Shown here one piece after another: positions 16,037 through 24,744 of a stretch of DNA of 64,000 bases; the first letter of the stretch is position 1, and every line of letters starts with the position of its first letter. Location: the NCBI GenBank assembly GCA_963821025.1, contig CAWGCG010000003.1, positions 62,001 through 126,000 of the forward strand, written 5' to 3'. The notes under the pieces are model-generated. The model was not told the DNA's origin. It worked only from the letters and a program-made list of their open reading frames with translations, and did no database searches. The translations under genes were made by a program, and so were the position numbers. The stretch comes from WHSW01 sp963821025. GTDB taxonomy: Bacteria; Actinomycetota; Thermoleophilia; Solirubrobacterales; 70-9.

Positions 16037-18184
16037 CTACCGAGCCTCCGCCGCTCCGATGCCGACATGCTCGACGTCGAGGCGCGGCAGCCGCCTCTCC
16101 AACCAGTCCGGGATCCACCAATTGCGGCTTCCCAGCAGCTGCATCACGGCGGGCACGAGCACCATCCGCACCACGGTCGCATCCAAGAAGATCGCCGACG
16201 CGAGCCCGATCCCGAACAGCTTCAGGAAGACGTCGGGAGCCGCCAGGAAGGCGAGGAAGACGACGACCATGATCGCCGCGGCCGCGGTGATCACGCGAGC
16301 CGTCTTCGCCAGGCCGTCGGCGACCGCGCGTCGGGTGTCCCCGTCCTTGAGGTACTCCTCGCGGATGCGCGAGATCAAGAAGACCTCGTAGTCCATCGAG
16401 AGCCCGAACAGGATCGCGAACATCATCACCGGCATGAATGGCGCCACCGGCACCTCGCGATCGATGCCGATCAGCTCGCCGACCGCGCCGCCCTGGGCCA
16501 CCAGGGTCATCACCCCGTAGGCGGCGCCGACGGAGAGGAGATTCATGATCGCCGCCTTGAGCGAGATCAAGGGCGAGTGGAAAGCGACCAGAAGCAGGAG
16601 GAAGGAGAGACCGACCACGCCGGCGATGAACAGAGGCATCCGGCCGACGATGTAGTCGCTTTGATCCTCGAGCGCGGCGGTCACGCCGCCGACGTACGCC
16701 GTGATCCCGGTGGCGCCGAGGACCTCCGGAACGGCCTCGGCGCGCAGCCGGTTGACAAGCTCCGAGGTTTCGGCGTCCTGGGGGGACGTCGTCGGAATGA
16801 CGTTGAGGATCCCTGCGCTGCCCGTCTCGCTGATGACCGGGTCGGTGACGAATGCGACGCCGTCCTCCTCGCGCAGGCGCGTCGCCAGCTCGTCGAGCGC
16901 GTCCTGACCGCCCGAGTCGGGCAGCTCGGCGGCGATCACGAGCGGACCGTTGGTTCCCGGCCCGAACCCCTGCGTGATCAGGTCGTAGGCCTGGCGGGTC
17001 ATCGTGTCGGGTGGGTCGTTGCCCGCATCGGGGAAGCCGAGGCGCATCCCCAGCGCGGGTGCCGCCAGGGCGAGCAGCACTGCGGTGGCCGCGATCGCTG
17101 CGGTCCAAGGTCGCCGCTGGACCGCGTGGCTCCAGCGCGCGGCGAGCGATTCCCCGTCCCCTTCGGTCTTCAGGGTCCGGCCGAGAAGCGGGATCCGCAG
17201 GCGGTCCACCCTCGGTCCCAGATACGACAGCAGCGCCGGGAGCAGCGTGACCGCGGCGACCATCACCACCAGCACCGCCAGCGACGCCGAGATCGCCACC
17301 CCGTACATGTAGGGAAGGCCGGTCAGGCAGAGTCCGAGAACGGCGATGACCACCGTGGCGCCGGCGATGATCACGCTGCGGCCGGCGGTCGTCACCGCCT
17401 CGATCACGGCGTCGTGGCGGTCCTTTCCATCCAGCATCGCGGAGCGAAACCGGGTCAAGACGAGCAGCGAGTAATCGATCCCGACCCCGATTCCGATCAG
17501 CCCCGACACGGCGGTCGTCCAGTCGGGAACGTCGACGACGTTGGCGAGCAACAAGATCAGGCCGCCGGATGAGATCCCGAGGCCGACGAGCGCCATCGCC
17601 AGCGGCAGCCCGGCGGCGACCACCGAGCCGAAGGCGATCAGGAGCACGATCGCGGCGCCGAGGAACCCGAGCCCCTCGGGGCTCGTCGACTCCTGAGCCT
17701 GGTAGATCGGGTCCCCGCCGAGCTTGATCTCGAGGCCGTCGCCGCTGTTGTCCTCGGCGGCTGCGATCAGCTGCTCACCCTGCTCCTTCTCGACCTCCCA
17801 GCCGGGGACCGTCAGCGGCAGCGTCGTGGTCGCGATCGTCCCATCTTCGGAGGGGCGGATCGGGGTGTGGCCGGAGACGTTGTCGACCTGCTCCGCCTCG
17901 GCGAAGAACGCGTCGAGCCGTTGGTTCGCGGCGGCACTGGTGGCGCCGCCGGCGTCCTTCCAAACGACGTAGATCTCCTGGCCGGAGTAGCCACCGAACT
18001 CGCGCTCGGTGAGGTCTCCCGCAGCCTTCGACTCCGACCCGGGGGTGTCGTAGTCGGCGTTGTACTCGCCCGCGAGCGTGGCGCCGAGGCCGATGATCAC
18101 CACCATCGCCGCGATCCAAGCGATGACCACCCGACCACGGCGTCGGTAGCAGAGGTCGGCGAGTTGAGTCAGACGGCGTGTCAT
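16037..18184 (-). CDS. MMPL/RND-family transporter
   Basis: The 715-aa protein has two repeats of a single N-terminal helix, a large extracytoplasmic loop and a block of five or six helices, as in actinobacterial MMPL proteins that export lipids or siderophores. Visible features are VIAWIAAMVVIIGLGATL (TM1), the first helix block from about residue 180 with IGIGVGIDYSLLVLTRFR, and the second block with ILFGLSMDYEVFLISRIREE. The D-Y pairs in these segments are typical of the proton-relay helices. The substrate cannot be told. It is transcribed convergently with the metallopeptidase-like gene. Confidence 0.9.
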   Translation of the reverse strand: MTRRLTQLADLCYRRRGRVVIAWIAAMVVIIGLGATLAGEYNADYDTPGSESKAAGDLTEREFGGYSGQEIYVVWKDAGGATSAAANQRLDAFFAEAEQVDNVSGHTPIRPSEDGTIATTTLPLTVPGWEVEKEQGEQLIAAAEDNSGDGLEIKLGGDPIYQAQESTSPEGLGFLGAAIVLLIAFGSVVAAGLPLAMALVGLGISSGGLILLLANVVDVPDWTTAVSGLIGIGVGIDYSLLVLTRFRSAMLDGKDRHDAVIEAVTTAGRSVIIAGATVVIAVLGLCLTGLPYMYGVAISASLAVLVVMVAAVTLLPALLSYLGPRVDRLRIPLLGRTLKTEGDGESLAARWSHAVQRRPWTAAIAATAVLLALAAPALGMRLGFPDAGNDPPDTMTRQAYDLITQGFGPGTNGPLVIAAELPDSGGQDALDELATRLREEDGVAFVTDPVISETGSAGILNVIPTTSPQDAETSELVNRLRAEAVPEVLGATGITAYVGGVTAALEDQSDYIVGRMPLFIAGVVGLSFLLLLVAFHSPLISLKAAIMNLLSVGAAYGVMTLVAQGGAVGELIGIDREVPVAPFMPVMMFAILFGLSMDYEVFLISRIREEYLKDGDTRRAVADGLAKTARVITAAAAIMVVVFLAFLAAPDVFLKLFGIGLASAIFLDATVVRMVLVPAVMQLLGSRNWWIPDWLERRLPRLDVEHVGIGAAEAR

Positions 18185-18318
18185 CGCGCTCCGTTTCTGT
18201 GTTGCTGCGTTGGTCAGTTGGATTGACGACCGTGCCGACGGGCGAAACTCATCGCGATCGAAGCTCCGGCCACTCGCCGACGCGCTCAGCTCGCGGACGA
18301 GTGCCAGTCCGGTTCGGA

Positions 18319-19080
18319 TTATTCATGGATCGAGCCGGAGCTCGGCGTGTGGAGGCTGAGGAAGCGCACCGGCTCTGAGCCTGGAAAGGAAAACCCGTGC
18401 CGAACGCCGGACGGCACCTGCACCCAGGATCCGGCCTCGGCCCGCAGCTCGCGCTCACCCAGCGTGAGCCCCAGCACTCCCTCGAGTATGTAAATGGACT
18501 CGAGCTGGCGGCCGTGCAGGTGGGGCTCCGGCGACGGGCCGCCGGGCTCGCCGGTGATCTCCGAGATCGCGATCGCCTCGACATCGCAGAGCACGGATTC
18601 GCGCATGCCCGGCCGCTCGAGCACGGACTCTTCGCCGCCGATGGCCACCTCGGTCACCGGCGCAACGCCCTCCGCCGGAGGCGGCACCTGGTCATAGGTG
18701 AGCTCACGGCCGTCGCGAATCGCGCGCATGTAGTCGGCGAAGCCCTGCCCAGGGGCGTGCAGGTTGAGGTAGCGGACGTCGGCGTCGCTGCCGTTTCGAA
18801 ACCCGTGGACGACCATCGGCGGCACCCGCGCCAACTTGCCTGCGGGCACCGCTGCCGGCTCGTCCTCGACCCCGAGCCTGATCGTGAGCTCGCCGTCGAG
18901 CACGTAGAAGAGATCCGTGTGGTGGCGGTGGACGTGCAGGTCGGCGCCCTCACGCCCCGGCCCGAACCGCGACCAGGTCGCGTGCAGAGCCTCGTGGTCG
19001 GAGAGGATCTCGACCCGCCGCTCCGGCGAGTCGCCAACGATTTCGCCCTCGCCCGAGGGGATCACCGACGGCTCCCGCAT
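18319..19080 (-). CDS. Bicupin protein
   Basis: The 253-aa protein has two cupin barrels. The first (about residues 35-115) has DLHVHRHHTDLFYVLDGELT and the second (about 165-245) has PHLHGRQLESIYILEGVLGL. Both keep the His-rich metal motif. The ATG at 19080 (MREPSVIPSG) gives a compact two-domain protein; a longer frame to 19506 overlaps the next gene region and is rejected. Cupins range from dioxygenases to isomerases and sugar-binding proteins, so no substrate is assigned. Confidence 0.8.
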   Translation of the reverse strand: MREPSVIPSGEGEIVGDSPERRVEILSDHEALHATWSRFGPGREGADLHVHRHHTDLFYVLDGELTIRLGVEDEPAAVPAGKLARVPPMVVHGFRNGSDADVRYLNLHAPGQGFADYMRAIRDGRELTYDQVPPPAEGVAPVTEVAIGGEESVLERPGMRESVLCDVEAIAISEITGEPGGPSPEPHLHGRQLESIYILEGVLGLTLGERELRAEAGSWVQVPSGVRHGFSFPGSEPVRFLSLHTPSSGSIHE

Positions 19081-19163
19081 GCTGCGAAGTCTATGACCGT
19101 GTGACCGAGGCGCCGCCGACGGCGGCCGGCGGCGCCTCGATCGGTCGTCCGTCGCAGACGGTG

Positions 19164-19622
19164 TTAACTGGCCTCCGCGTAGCGCAGCGAGCCGGGCGTC
19201 GTCAGGAGCTCGCCGGTCTCCAGCAGCGTTTTCAGCCCGGAGAGGATCATCGGCCAGCCGCCGTAGAGCTCGTCGTGGGCACCGTCGCGGAGCTCGTCGT
19301 GAGTGACCGTCAGCCGGCACGAATCGCCGACCGGTTCGATCTCCCACGTGACTCGGGACGGCCCCTCGGCCTTGACCTCGTCGCTCCACAGGGCGTTGAA
19401 GCTCTGCACCAGCCGGCGCGGCGGGTCGACCTCGAGGTTCTCGCCCTCGGAGATCGGAAAGCCGGCCTGAGCGTGAACCGCCTCGTACTTGGATCCGGCG
19501 GTCCAATCGGAGCTGATCCCGACCCCGAACGAGTACTTGCTCCGCTGTTCGGGATCGGTGATCGCCTCCCAGAGGCGTTCGGGGGTCGTCTTGATGTAGA
19601 TCTCATAGACCTTCTCCATCAT
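19164..19622 (-). CDS. AHSA1/SRPBCC-family protein
   Basis: The 152-aa protein begins MMEKVYEIYIKTTPERLWEA, a typical start of activator-of-Hsp90-like START/Bet v1 proteins, and contains EVDPPRRLVQSFNALW near residue 66 and LTVTHDEL near 105. Proteins of this type are commonly encoded directly behind ArsR repressors and are thought to bind hydrophobic ligands. Its ATG overlaps the ArsR stop by 4 nt, so the two are one coupled unit. Confidence 0.85.
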   Translation of the reverse strand: MMEKVYEIYIKTTPERLWEAITDPEQRSKYSFGVGISSDWTAGSKYEAVHAQAGFPISEGENLEVDPPRRLVQSFNALWSDEVKAEGPSRVTWEIEPVGDSCRLTVTHDELRDGAHDELYGGWPMILSGLKTLLETGELLTTPGSLRYAEAS

Positions 19623-19927
19623 TCCTCCTCGATTGTCGTCTTGAGCTCGCTGAGCGCTGTGGCCCAGGGCTCGGCGTATTTGCTCACCCAGCGGTCGTGG
19701 ATGAGCCTGATCGGAACGGCGTTCAGGAAGTGCAACTTCTCGCGACCGCGCCTGCGCGTGGTCACCAGGCCCGCCTGCTCGAGCACCTTGAGGTGCTTCA
19801 TCACCCCGAACCGGGTCATCGGCAGGCGCTGCTCGAGTGCGCTCAGGCTCTGGCCGTCGCGCTCGAACAACTGGTCGAGCAGACTGCGGCGAGTCGGGTC
19901 CGCGAGGGCCTTGAACACGCGATCCAC
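19619..19927 (-). CDS. ArsR-family transcriptional repressor
   Basis: The 102-aa protein is a compact winged helix, starting at GTG 19927 (VDRVFKALADPTRRSLLDQL) and including LEQRLPMTRFGVMKHLKVLE (about 38-57) as the recognition helix region. It lacks the metal-binding Cys pairs of metal-sensing ArsR proteins, so it probably responds to another cue. A perfect palindrome lies just upstream, consistent with autoregulation together with the AHSA1 gene. A longer open frame to 20665 runs antisense to the hydrolase gene and is rejected. Confidence 0.9.
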   Translation of the reverse strand: MDRVFKALADPTRRSLLDQLFERDGQSLSALEQRLPMTRFGVMKHLKVLEQAGLVTTRRRGREKLHFLNAVPIRLIHDRWVSKYAEPWATALSELKTTIEEE

Positions 19928-19940
19928 GCCTCGATTATAG

Positions 19941-19956
19941 GTGACTAAATAGTCAC
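19941..19956. promoter_or_regulatory. Palindromic operator of the ArsR/AHSA1 unit
   Basis: GTGACTAAATAGTCAC is a perfect inverted repeat (7-bp arms around AA) placed 14 bp upstream of the ArsR start. ArsR dimers bind such short symmetric sites to repress their own operon. The region also carries TATAAT-like bases on the minus strand (TATAATCGAGG), so the site probably overlaps the promoter. Confidence 0.65.
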
Positions 19957-19996
19957 ATGTCAAGGTCGCGGACGACCCGCGGGCCGACGCAGTAGG

Positions 19997-22258
19997 GTGG
20001 CGCCGATGACCCTCAGGGGTGGGTTCGGCGGCACGGGAATGGCGGTGATCCTCGCCTCGATCGCGGTCGCGGCCTGGGCGACCCCGGCCCTGGCGCAGGA
20101 ATCCGGATCGCCGCCGCTCACCGCCCGGGGGAGCGTCGAGCAGGTCCAGGTCACCGGGGCCGCTCCCGGGGCTCGGGTGAAGCTGGTCCGCCGGGGAGTC
20201 GCGATCGCCAACAAGCGCGCCGGCGAGCTCGGCGGGATCGTCTTCCGGCGCCTCGATGCCGGCGGCGGCTACCGGATGAAGGAGGTCGGCGGCGCAGCGG
20301 TCGGCCCGCTGCGGGTGCTCAGCCGTCGCCCGGCCCCACCCGATCCGTCGATCTATGAGCAGGCGCTGCCCGCTGATGGCTACGGGTACCTGACGGCCCG
20401 CGACGGGACCCGACTCGCGGTCAACGTCAGCCTTCCCGGTCCGCCCGAGGACGGTCCCTATCCGACCCTGGTCGAGTACTCCGGTTACGGGTACGCCGAC
20501 CCCGCCGGGCCCGAGAGCGGGATCCAGCCGGTCGCCGAGCTGCTCGACTTCGCGGTCGTCGACGTCAACATGCGCGGCACAGGTTGCTCGGGCGGGGCCT
20601 TCGACTTCTTCGAACCGCTGCAGTCGCTCGACGGCTACGACGTGATCGAGACCGTCGCTCGCCAACCCTGGGTGTCGCGCGGCAAGGTCGGGATGCTCGG
20701 GATCTCATACGGGGGGATCAGCCAGCTGTTCGTCGCCGCCACACGCCCGCCCAGCCTCGCGGCGATCACGCCGCTGTCGGTGATCGACAACACCCTGACC
20801 ACCCTTTATCCGGGCGGCATCTTGAACACCGGCTTTGCCTTCGAGTGGGCCCAGGACCGGGTCGACGACTCCCAGCCGGCGGGCCCGACCAGCGGCCAGC
20901 CGTGGGCGTGGGAGCGGATCGAGGGCGGGGATCAGATCTGCAAGGCCAACCAGGACCTCCATCCCGAGGCCGTCAACCTGATCGCGAAGGTCCGTCGCAA
21001 TCGCTACTACCGGCCGAAGGTGGTGGACCCGCTGGCGCCGACCGAGTTCGTCGACCGGATCGATGTTCCCGTCTTCCTCGCCTGCCAGTGGACCGACGAG
21101 CAGACCGGCGGCCATTGTCCGGCGCTCGCCTCGCGCTTTTCGGGCAGCAAGCCAAGGTGGCTCACCTTCACCAACGGTGTCCACACCGATTCGCTCGATC
21201 CCGCGACCTTCAACCGCTGGTATGACTTCCTCGAGCTCTATGTGGCGGGACGACAACCGAGGCTCTCCGATCTGCAGCGGGCGGTGGCGCCGGCGCTCTA
21301 CTCGGCGCTGATCGGCGTCGACGGCGTCGAGCTGCCCGCCGACCCGATTCAACAGCAGCCCGACTTCGACTCCGCGCTGGCGGCGTTCGAAGCTCTGCCG
21401 CCGGTGCGGGTCCTGTTCGACAACGGCGCCGGCGGCGCGCCCGGGTTGCCCTATGCGGCATCCGAGGCCTCGTTCTCCCGCTTCCCGGTGCCCGGGACCA
21501 AGGCGCGCTCTTTGTATCTCGGCAGTGATGGATCGCTGCAACGCAAGGCGGGCAAGGCGGGCAAGGCGGGCGCCGACCAGTTCGTCTGGGATCCGGCGGC
21601 CCGACCTCCGACCGACTTCACCGGCGACACCGGTTCCGGCGGCCTGTGGACGGCAACTCCGGACTACCAGTGGACCCAGAACCCAGCGGGCCGAGCCCTC
21701 TCCTACGTCAGCTCGCCCCTGCGGGCCGACACCGCGGTGATCGGCGGGGGAGCGCTCGAGCTCTGGGTGCGCTCGTCGGCGCGCAACGTCGACCTGCAGG
21801 CGACCGTGACCGAGGTGCGCCCGGACGGCCGGGAGACCTTCGTCCAGAGCGGCTGGCTGCGGAGCGGGGCCCGCAAGCTCGACCGCGAGCGCAGCACCCT
21901 CTTGGAGCCCGTGCCGAGCTATCGCAAGCGCGACGCGAGGACGCTGCGACGCGGGCGCTGGACCAAGGTGACGGTTCCGCTCTATTACCAGGGCCATCTC
22001 TATCGCCAGGGCTCGCAGCTCCGGGTGATCGTCTCGGCGCCGGGAGGCGACCAACCGATCTGGGCGTTCGCCGAGACCGGCCCCGGCGGCACCCCGCGGG
22101 TCGCAATCGCCCACTCGAGCAAGAGGCCGTCGCGATTGCTGTTGCCAGTGGTCCCCGGGATCGAGGCGCCGACGGCCCTGCCACCGTGCCCGGGCCTGCG
22201 CGGTGAGCCCTGCCGCGACTATGTGCCGTTCGCCAACCAGCCGTTCCCCGGCGGCTGA
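19997..22258 (+). CDS. Secreted CocE/NonD-family hydrolase (X-Pro dipeptidyl-peptidase fold)
   Basis: The 753-aa product has a signal peptide (about residues 12-33, ending ATPALAQ), an N-terminal Ig-like region, and an alpha/beta hydrolase core with nucleophile motif MLGISYGGISQ (Ser237). A VVDVNMRGTGCSGG strand precedes the nucleophile and a TNGVHTDS segment carries the probable catalytic His. A C-terminal beta-jelly-roll follows (about 520-735). This is the layout of CocE-like esterases and PepX peptidases. Start is GTG 19997 or ATG 20006. A short Lys-Ala-Gly repeat is encoded at 21544-21570. The natural substrate is unknown. Confidence 0.85.
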   Translation: MAPMTLRGGFGGTGMAVILASIAVAAWATPALAQESGSPPLTARGSVEQVQVTGAAPGARVKLVRRGVAIANKRAGELGGIVFRRLDAGGGYRMKEVGGAAVGPLRVLSRRPAPPDPSIYEQALPADGYGYLTARDGTRLAVNVSLPGPPEDGPYPTLVEYSGYGYADPAGPESGIQPVAELLDFAVVDVNMRGTGCSGGAFDFFEPLQSLDGYDVIETVARQPWVSRGKVGMLGISYGGISQLFVAATRPPSLAAITPLSVIDNTLTTLYPGGILNTGFAFEWAQDRVDDSQPAGPTSGQPWAWERIEGGDQICKANQDLHPEAVNLIAKVRRNRYYRPKVVDPLAPTEFVDRIDVPVFLACQWTDEQTGGHCPALASRFSGSKPRWLTFTNGVHTDSLDPATFNRWYDFLELYVAGRQPRLSDLQRAVAPALYSALIGVDGVELPADPIQQQPDFDSALAAFEALPPVRVLFDNGAGGAPGLPYAASEASFSRFPVPGTKARSLYLGSDGSLQRKAGKAGKAGADQFVWDPAARPPTDFTGDTGSGGLWTATPDYQWTQNPAGRALSYVSSPLRADTAVIGGGALELWVRSSARNVDLQATVTEVRPDGRETFVQSGWLRSGARKLDRERSTLLEPVPSYRKRDARTLRRGRWTKVTVPLYYQGHLYRQGSQLRVIVSAPGGDQPIWAFAETGPGGTPRVAIAHSSKRPSRLLLPVVPGIEAPTALPPCPGLRGEPCRDYVPFANQPFPGG

Positions 22259-22289
22259 GCTCGGGCCGTCTGTTCGGATCAGGCGACGG

Positions 22290-22679
22290 TCAGTCGGTCC
22301 ACCAGTCGGGGATCAGCTCGCCGTCGCCGTCGTGGCGAGGACCGAAGGCGAGCAGCTCGATTCCGTCCGGTCCGGCCTCGAACGCGCGGATCACGCCCGG
22401 GGCGACCCGGATCGCGTCGAGCTCGGCGATGTCGATGATCTCGTCATCGAGCTTGGCGCGCCCCGAGCCGGCGAGGATCACATAGACCTCCTCGGCGTCG
22501 CCATGCCTGTGGGCGAACCCCTGGCGCTTGCCCGGCCTGATCCGGTGGTGGCTGAGCCCGGTCTGGTCGGTCTCGAGGTCGTCGTTTGCAAAGCGCGCCT
22601 CCTGGCGTTCGCCGTAGCCGAACTTCGGCGCGGAGTCATCGATCTCGGTCAGCTTCTTCTTCGTGTAGGCAGCGGCCAT
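22290..22679 (-). CDS. Single-domain cupin
   Basis: The 129-aa protein has a cupin barrel with HRIRPGKRQGFAHRHGDAEE (about residues 55-73), keeping the metal-binding His/Glu pattern, and a second motif around FEAGPDGIELLAFGPRHDG. It is a free-standing gene between the CocE-type hydrolase and the ribbon-helix-helix-like pair. Proteins of this size often bind small ligands or act as isomerases. No function is assigned. Confidence 0.8.
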   Translation of the reverse strand: MAAAYTKKKLTEIDDSAPKFGYGERQEARFANDDLETDQTGLSHHRIRPGKRQGFAHRHGDAEEVYVILAGSGRAKLDDEIIDIAELDAIRVAPGVIRAFEAGPDGIELLAFGPRHDGDGELIPDWWTD

Positions 22680-22755
22680 CGCGGGTCCTTTCGAATCGAC
22701 TCGGTATTTCGTATCAGGACGCCGTGTTCAACGGCATGGCGCCGCGAATCGCGCG

Positions 22756-23151
22756 CTAGTCGTCCAGCAAACGATGCGTTGCGCGGCCCGAGTCGAGATC
22801 GGCGAGGTAGAGCAGGGTGGCGTGTTCGACGATCCGGGATGGCTCGGCATCCTGGCTCTCGGCTTGCTGCTCGAGGCTCTGCCAGATCCTCGACGGGAGG
22901 CTAAGCTCGAGCTCGCGTGGCTCGCCCCTGGTGTCGCGAAACCGCGGAAGCCGCGTTGCGACCCGTTCGGTCTCGAGTTCTAGAACGAAGTATCCGCAGG
23001 CGGCCGAGATCAGGTCCTCGAGCGATTCGTGCTGGCGCTCTGCGGCGGATTCGAGCGCCTGCCAGCCGAATCGGTCGAAACGGAGGGCGAGCGATTGCCG
23101 GTCGCCGGCTTCGACGCCTGCGTCGGCCGTCTTCGTCCTCTTATCGGTCAT
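22756..23151 (-). CDS. Tandem ribbon-helix-helix-like small protein
   Basis: A protein of about 131 residues with two similar halves, each a short strand followed by two helices: LALRFDRFGWQALESAAERQ (about 21-40) and ELELSLPSRIWQSLEQQAES (about 79-98), ending HATLLYLADL. The strand-helix-helix layout suggests a ribbon-helix-helix fold, i.e. DNA binding, but this is inference. It is clearly paralogous to the protein at 23567-23929, encoded on the opposite strand. The ATG at 23151 has GAAGGTAG upstream at a normal distance. Confidence 0.65.
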   Translation of the reverse strand: MTDKRTKTADAGVEAGDRQSLALRFDRFGWQALESAAERQHESLEDLISAACGYFVLELETERVATRLPRFRDTRGEPRELELSLPSRIWQSLEQQAESQDAEPSRIVEHATLLYLADLDSGRATHRLLDD

Positions 23152-23315
23152 ACACATCTACCTTCAATCGGCAATCTCAGCAGAACCTTTAACGCATCCT
23201 CACGCTTGTGGGTGTTCGTGTTTCCGCAGCTTGCGGCGAACAAAATCCCTCGCGGGTCGTGGTTTCGTAGTAGTCGTGGCGTCGCGCGCGAATCGGGGTT
23301 CATATCGACCGTTGC

Positions 23316-23570
23316 TTGGGTGTGCAGTGTGCCCATCAAGGCTTCCATACGATCACCTCGTCCTATGACCGTGCCAACAAGGTCCTCACCTGCATCAGGC
23401 GCTGTGAGGATTGTGGGGCGCCGATCGCCGAGGTCTGTCGCCTCGCCTACGAACCGCGGTTCGAGCCCGGGCCGCCGATCGGTGACCCGGTCGGCTCGCC
23501 GAGTCCGCAGGGTGCCGGCCGTCCGGCCGGCGCCGAGAAGATCGACACCGGATTGAGCGGCAAACGATGA
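23316..23570 (+). CDS. Small Cys-containing protein
   Basis: The 84-aa frame (TTG at 23316, or GTG at 23322) contains a CxxC-like pair, CIRRCEDCGAPIAEVCRLAY (about residues 26-45), that looks like a small zinc ribbon, followed by EPRFEPGPPIG and a disordered tail. Its end overlaps the start of the downstream helix-rich gene by 4 nt (ATGA), which supports it being real. I recall similar short proteins in actinobacteria but cannot assign a function. Confidence 0.6.
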   Translation: MGVQCAHQGFHTITSSYDRANKVLTCIRRCEDCGAPIAEVCRLAYEPRFEPGPPIGDPVGSPSPQGAGRPAGAEKIDTGLSGKR

Positions 23571-23929
23571 GCAACCTGGCGCTGCTCGACTCCGGCTCGG
23601 GCGACGCCCGGGTCAGACGCCAGGTGACCCTGAGGTTCGACGAGTTCGGCTGGCGCAGCCTCGAATCAACCGCCGCGAGTGAGGGGGAGACGCTCGAGCA
23701 GCTGCTCGGCGATGCCGTCAATCATTATCTCGACGAGCTCGAGGCGGCCCGAGCCGCAGTGCATGTGCCGAGCTTCAAGCCCGTGCGCGCCGGGGTGGCC
23801 CGTCAGGCTGAGCTCGAGCTTTCCCCCGGCCACTGGCAGCGGCTGAGGGCGGAAGCCAGGCGGCAAGACGCTCCGCTCAGGCGGCTGCTCGAGCACGCGG
23901 CGCTGCTGTATCTGGCGGACCTCGCCTGA
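23567..23929 (+). CDS. Tandem ribbon-helix-helix-like small protein (paralogue)
   Basis: This 120-aa protein repeats the architecture of the divergent gene at 22756-23151: VTLRFDEFGWRSLESTAASE (about 19-38) and ELELSPGHWQRLRAEARRQD (about 83-102), ending LLEHAALLYLADLA. The two proteins share FGW, LELSxxxW and LLYLADL at matching places, so they arose by duplication. Coupling to the small Cys-containing gene suggests that the two products act together. DNA binding is a guess from the fold. Confidence 0.65.
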   Translation: MSNLALLDSGSGDARVRRQVTLRFDEFGWRSLESTAASEGETLEQLLGDAVNHYLDELEAARAAVHVPSFKPVRAGVARQAELELSPGHWQRLRAEARRQDAPLRRLLEHAALLYLADLA

Positions 23930-23944
23930 CCCGCGTTCACGCCT

Positions 23945-24631
23945 CTACGGCTCGGCGGTGACCGGCGCTGCCTCGAGCTCGCTCAGGGTCGCCTTCAGCG
24001 CCGCGCGTCCACGATGGTGCAGCCCATGAATCGCGCTCTCGGTCTTTCCCAGGCGCTCGGCGATCTCCGGCGGCGTCAGTCCTGCGACATGTCGCAGGAC
24101 CAGCACCTTGCGCTGCTCCTCCGGCAGAGCCGCGAGCGCCTCCTTGAGGCACTCACGTTGCTCGAACTCGCGCCGATCGTCGCCCGTATCGGTCGCACGC
24201 AACTCTTCGACCGGAATCTGGCGTCGAGCGCGGATGTGGTCGAGCGTCGCGTTACGAGCCACCCGCATGATCCAGGCGGCGAACGGGACCGCCCGCTCCT
24301 CGTACTTGCCGATCGCCGTGATCAGCTTCGCGAACACGTTCTGAGTGATGTCCTCGGCCTCGTGGTGATCGCGGACGATGCTGCGCACATAGGCGAAGAC
24401 GTCATCCGCGTAGCGAACGTAGAGGTAGTGAATACCGTCCCAGTCGCCGCGCTTGGCGGCGGCGATCGCCCGTCGATCGAGAGCGTTGTCTCGATCCCGA
24501 TCTGAACCGTCCTTGTCCGTCTCGGTGCGAGTGGCGCGTGTGCCCCGCGCGCCCTCGGTGTTCAAGCCAATGCGCGGCAGCGATCCATTCGTCTGCCGGC
24601 CGCTGGCCTCAGCGGTGCCCGATACATCCAT
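23945..24631 (-). CDS. Sigma-70 family (ECF-like) RNA polymerase sigma factor
   Basis: The 228-aa product (from ATG 24631) has region 2 with LYVRYADDVFAYVRSIVRDH and AEDITQNVFAKLI, FAAWIMRVARNATLDHIRAR (about residues 115-134), and region 4 with ALAALPEEQRKVLVLRHVAG then LTPPEIAERLGKTESAIHGL. The N-terminal 45 residues are charged and probably disordered. A TTG at 24718 would extend it by 29 residues. No anti-sigma gene is adjacent, so its control is not evident. The LuxR-type regulator lies immediately upstream on the same strand. Confidence 0.9.
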   Translation of the reverse strand: MDVSGTAEASGRQTNGSLPRIGLNTEGARGTRATRTETDKDGSDRDRDNALDRRAIAAAKRGDWDGIHYLYVRYADDVFAYVRSIVRDHHEAEDITQNVFAKLITAIGKYEERAVPFAAWIMRVARNATLDHIRARRQIPVEELRATDTGDDRREFEQRECLKEALAALPEEQRKVLVLRHVAGLTPPEIAERLGKTESAIHGLHHRGRAALKATLSELEAAPVTAEP

Positions 24632-24744
24632 GTCTTCGCCTTCCCCTGCATTCCTTTTCAGGTCCTCCGACTGTGCGACCCCTAACGAGAACCTCGCACC
24701 GGAGTTGCGCGATTGCAATACCTGGAAGTCAGCGGGAGTGGGAA

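Noticed and set aside
16067..17572. 501-residue frame antisense to the MMPL gene
   Set aside because: Composition is rich in His, Arg and Asp with no family signature; it is the shadow of the transporter gene.
21544..21570. 9-bp tandem repeat (three units) in the CocE-type gene
   Set aside because: It is a simple Lys-Ala-Gly coding run in a loop and gives no separate element.
20705..22114. 469-residue frame antisense to the CocE-type hydrolase
   Set aside because: A shadow frame with no motifs; the plus-strand gene has a signal peptide and catalytic triad features.
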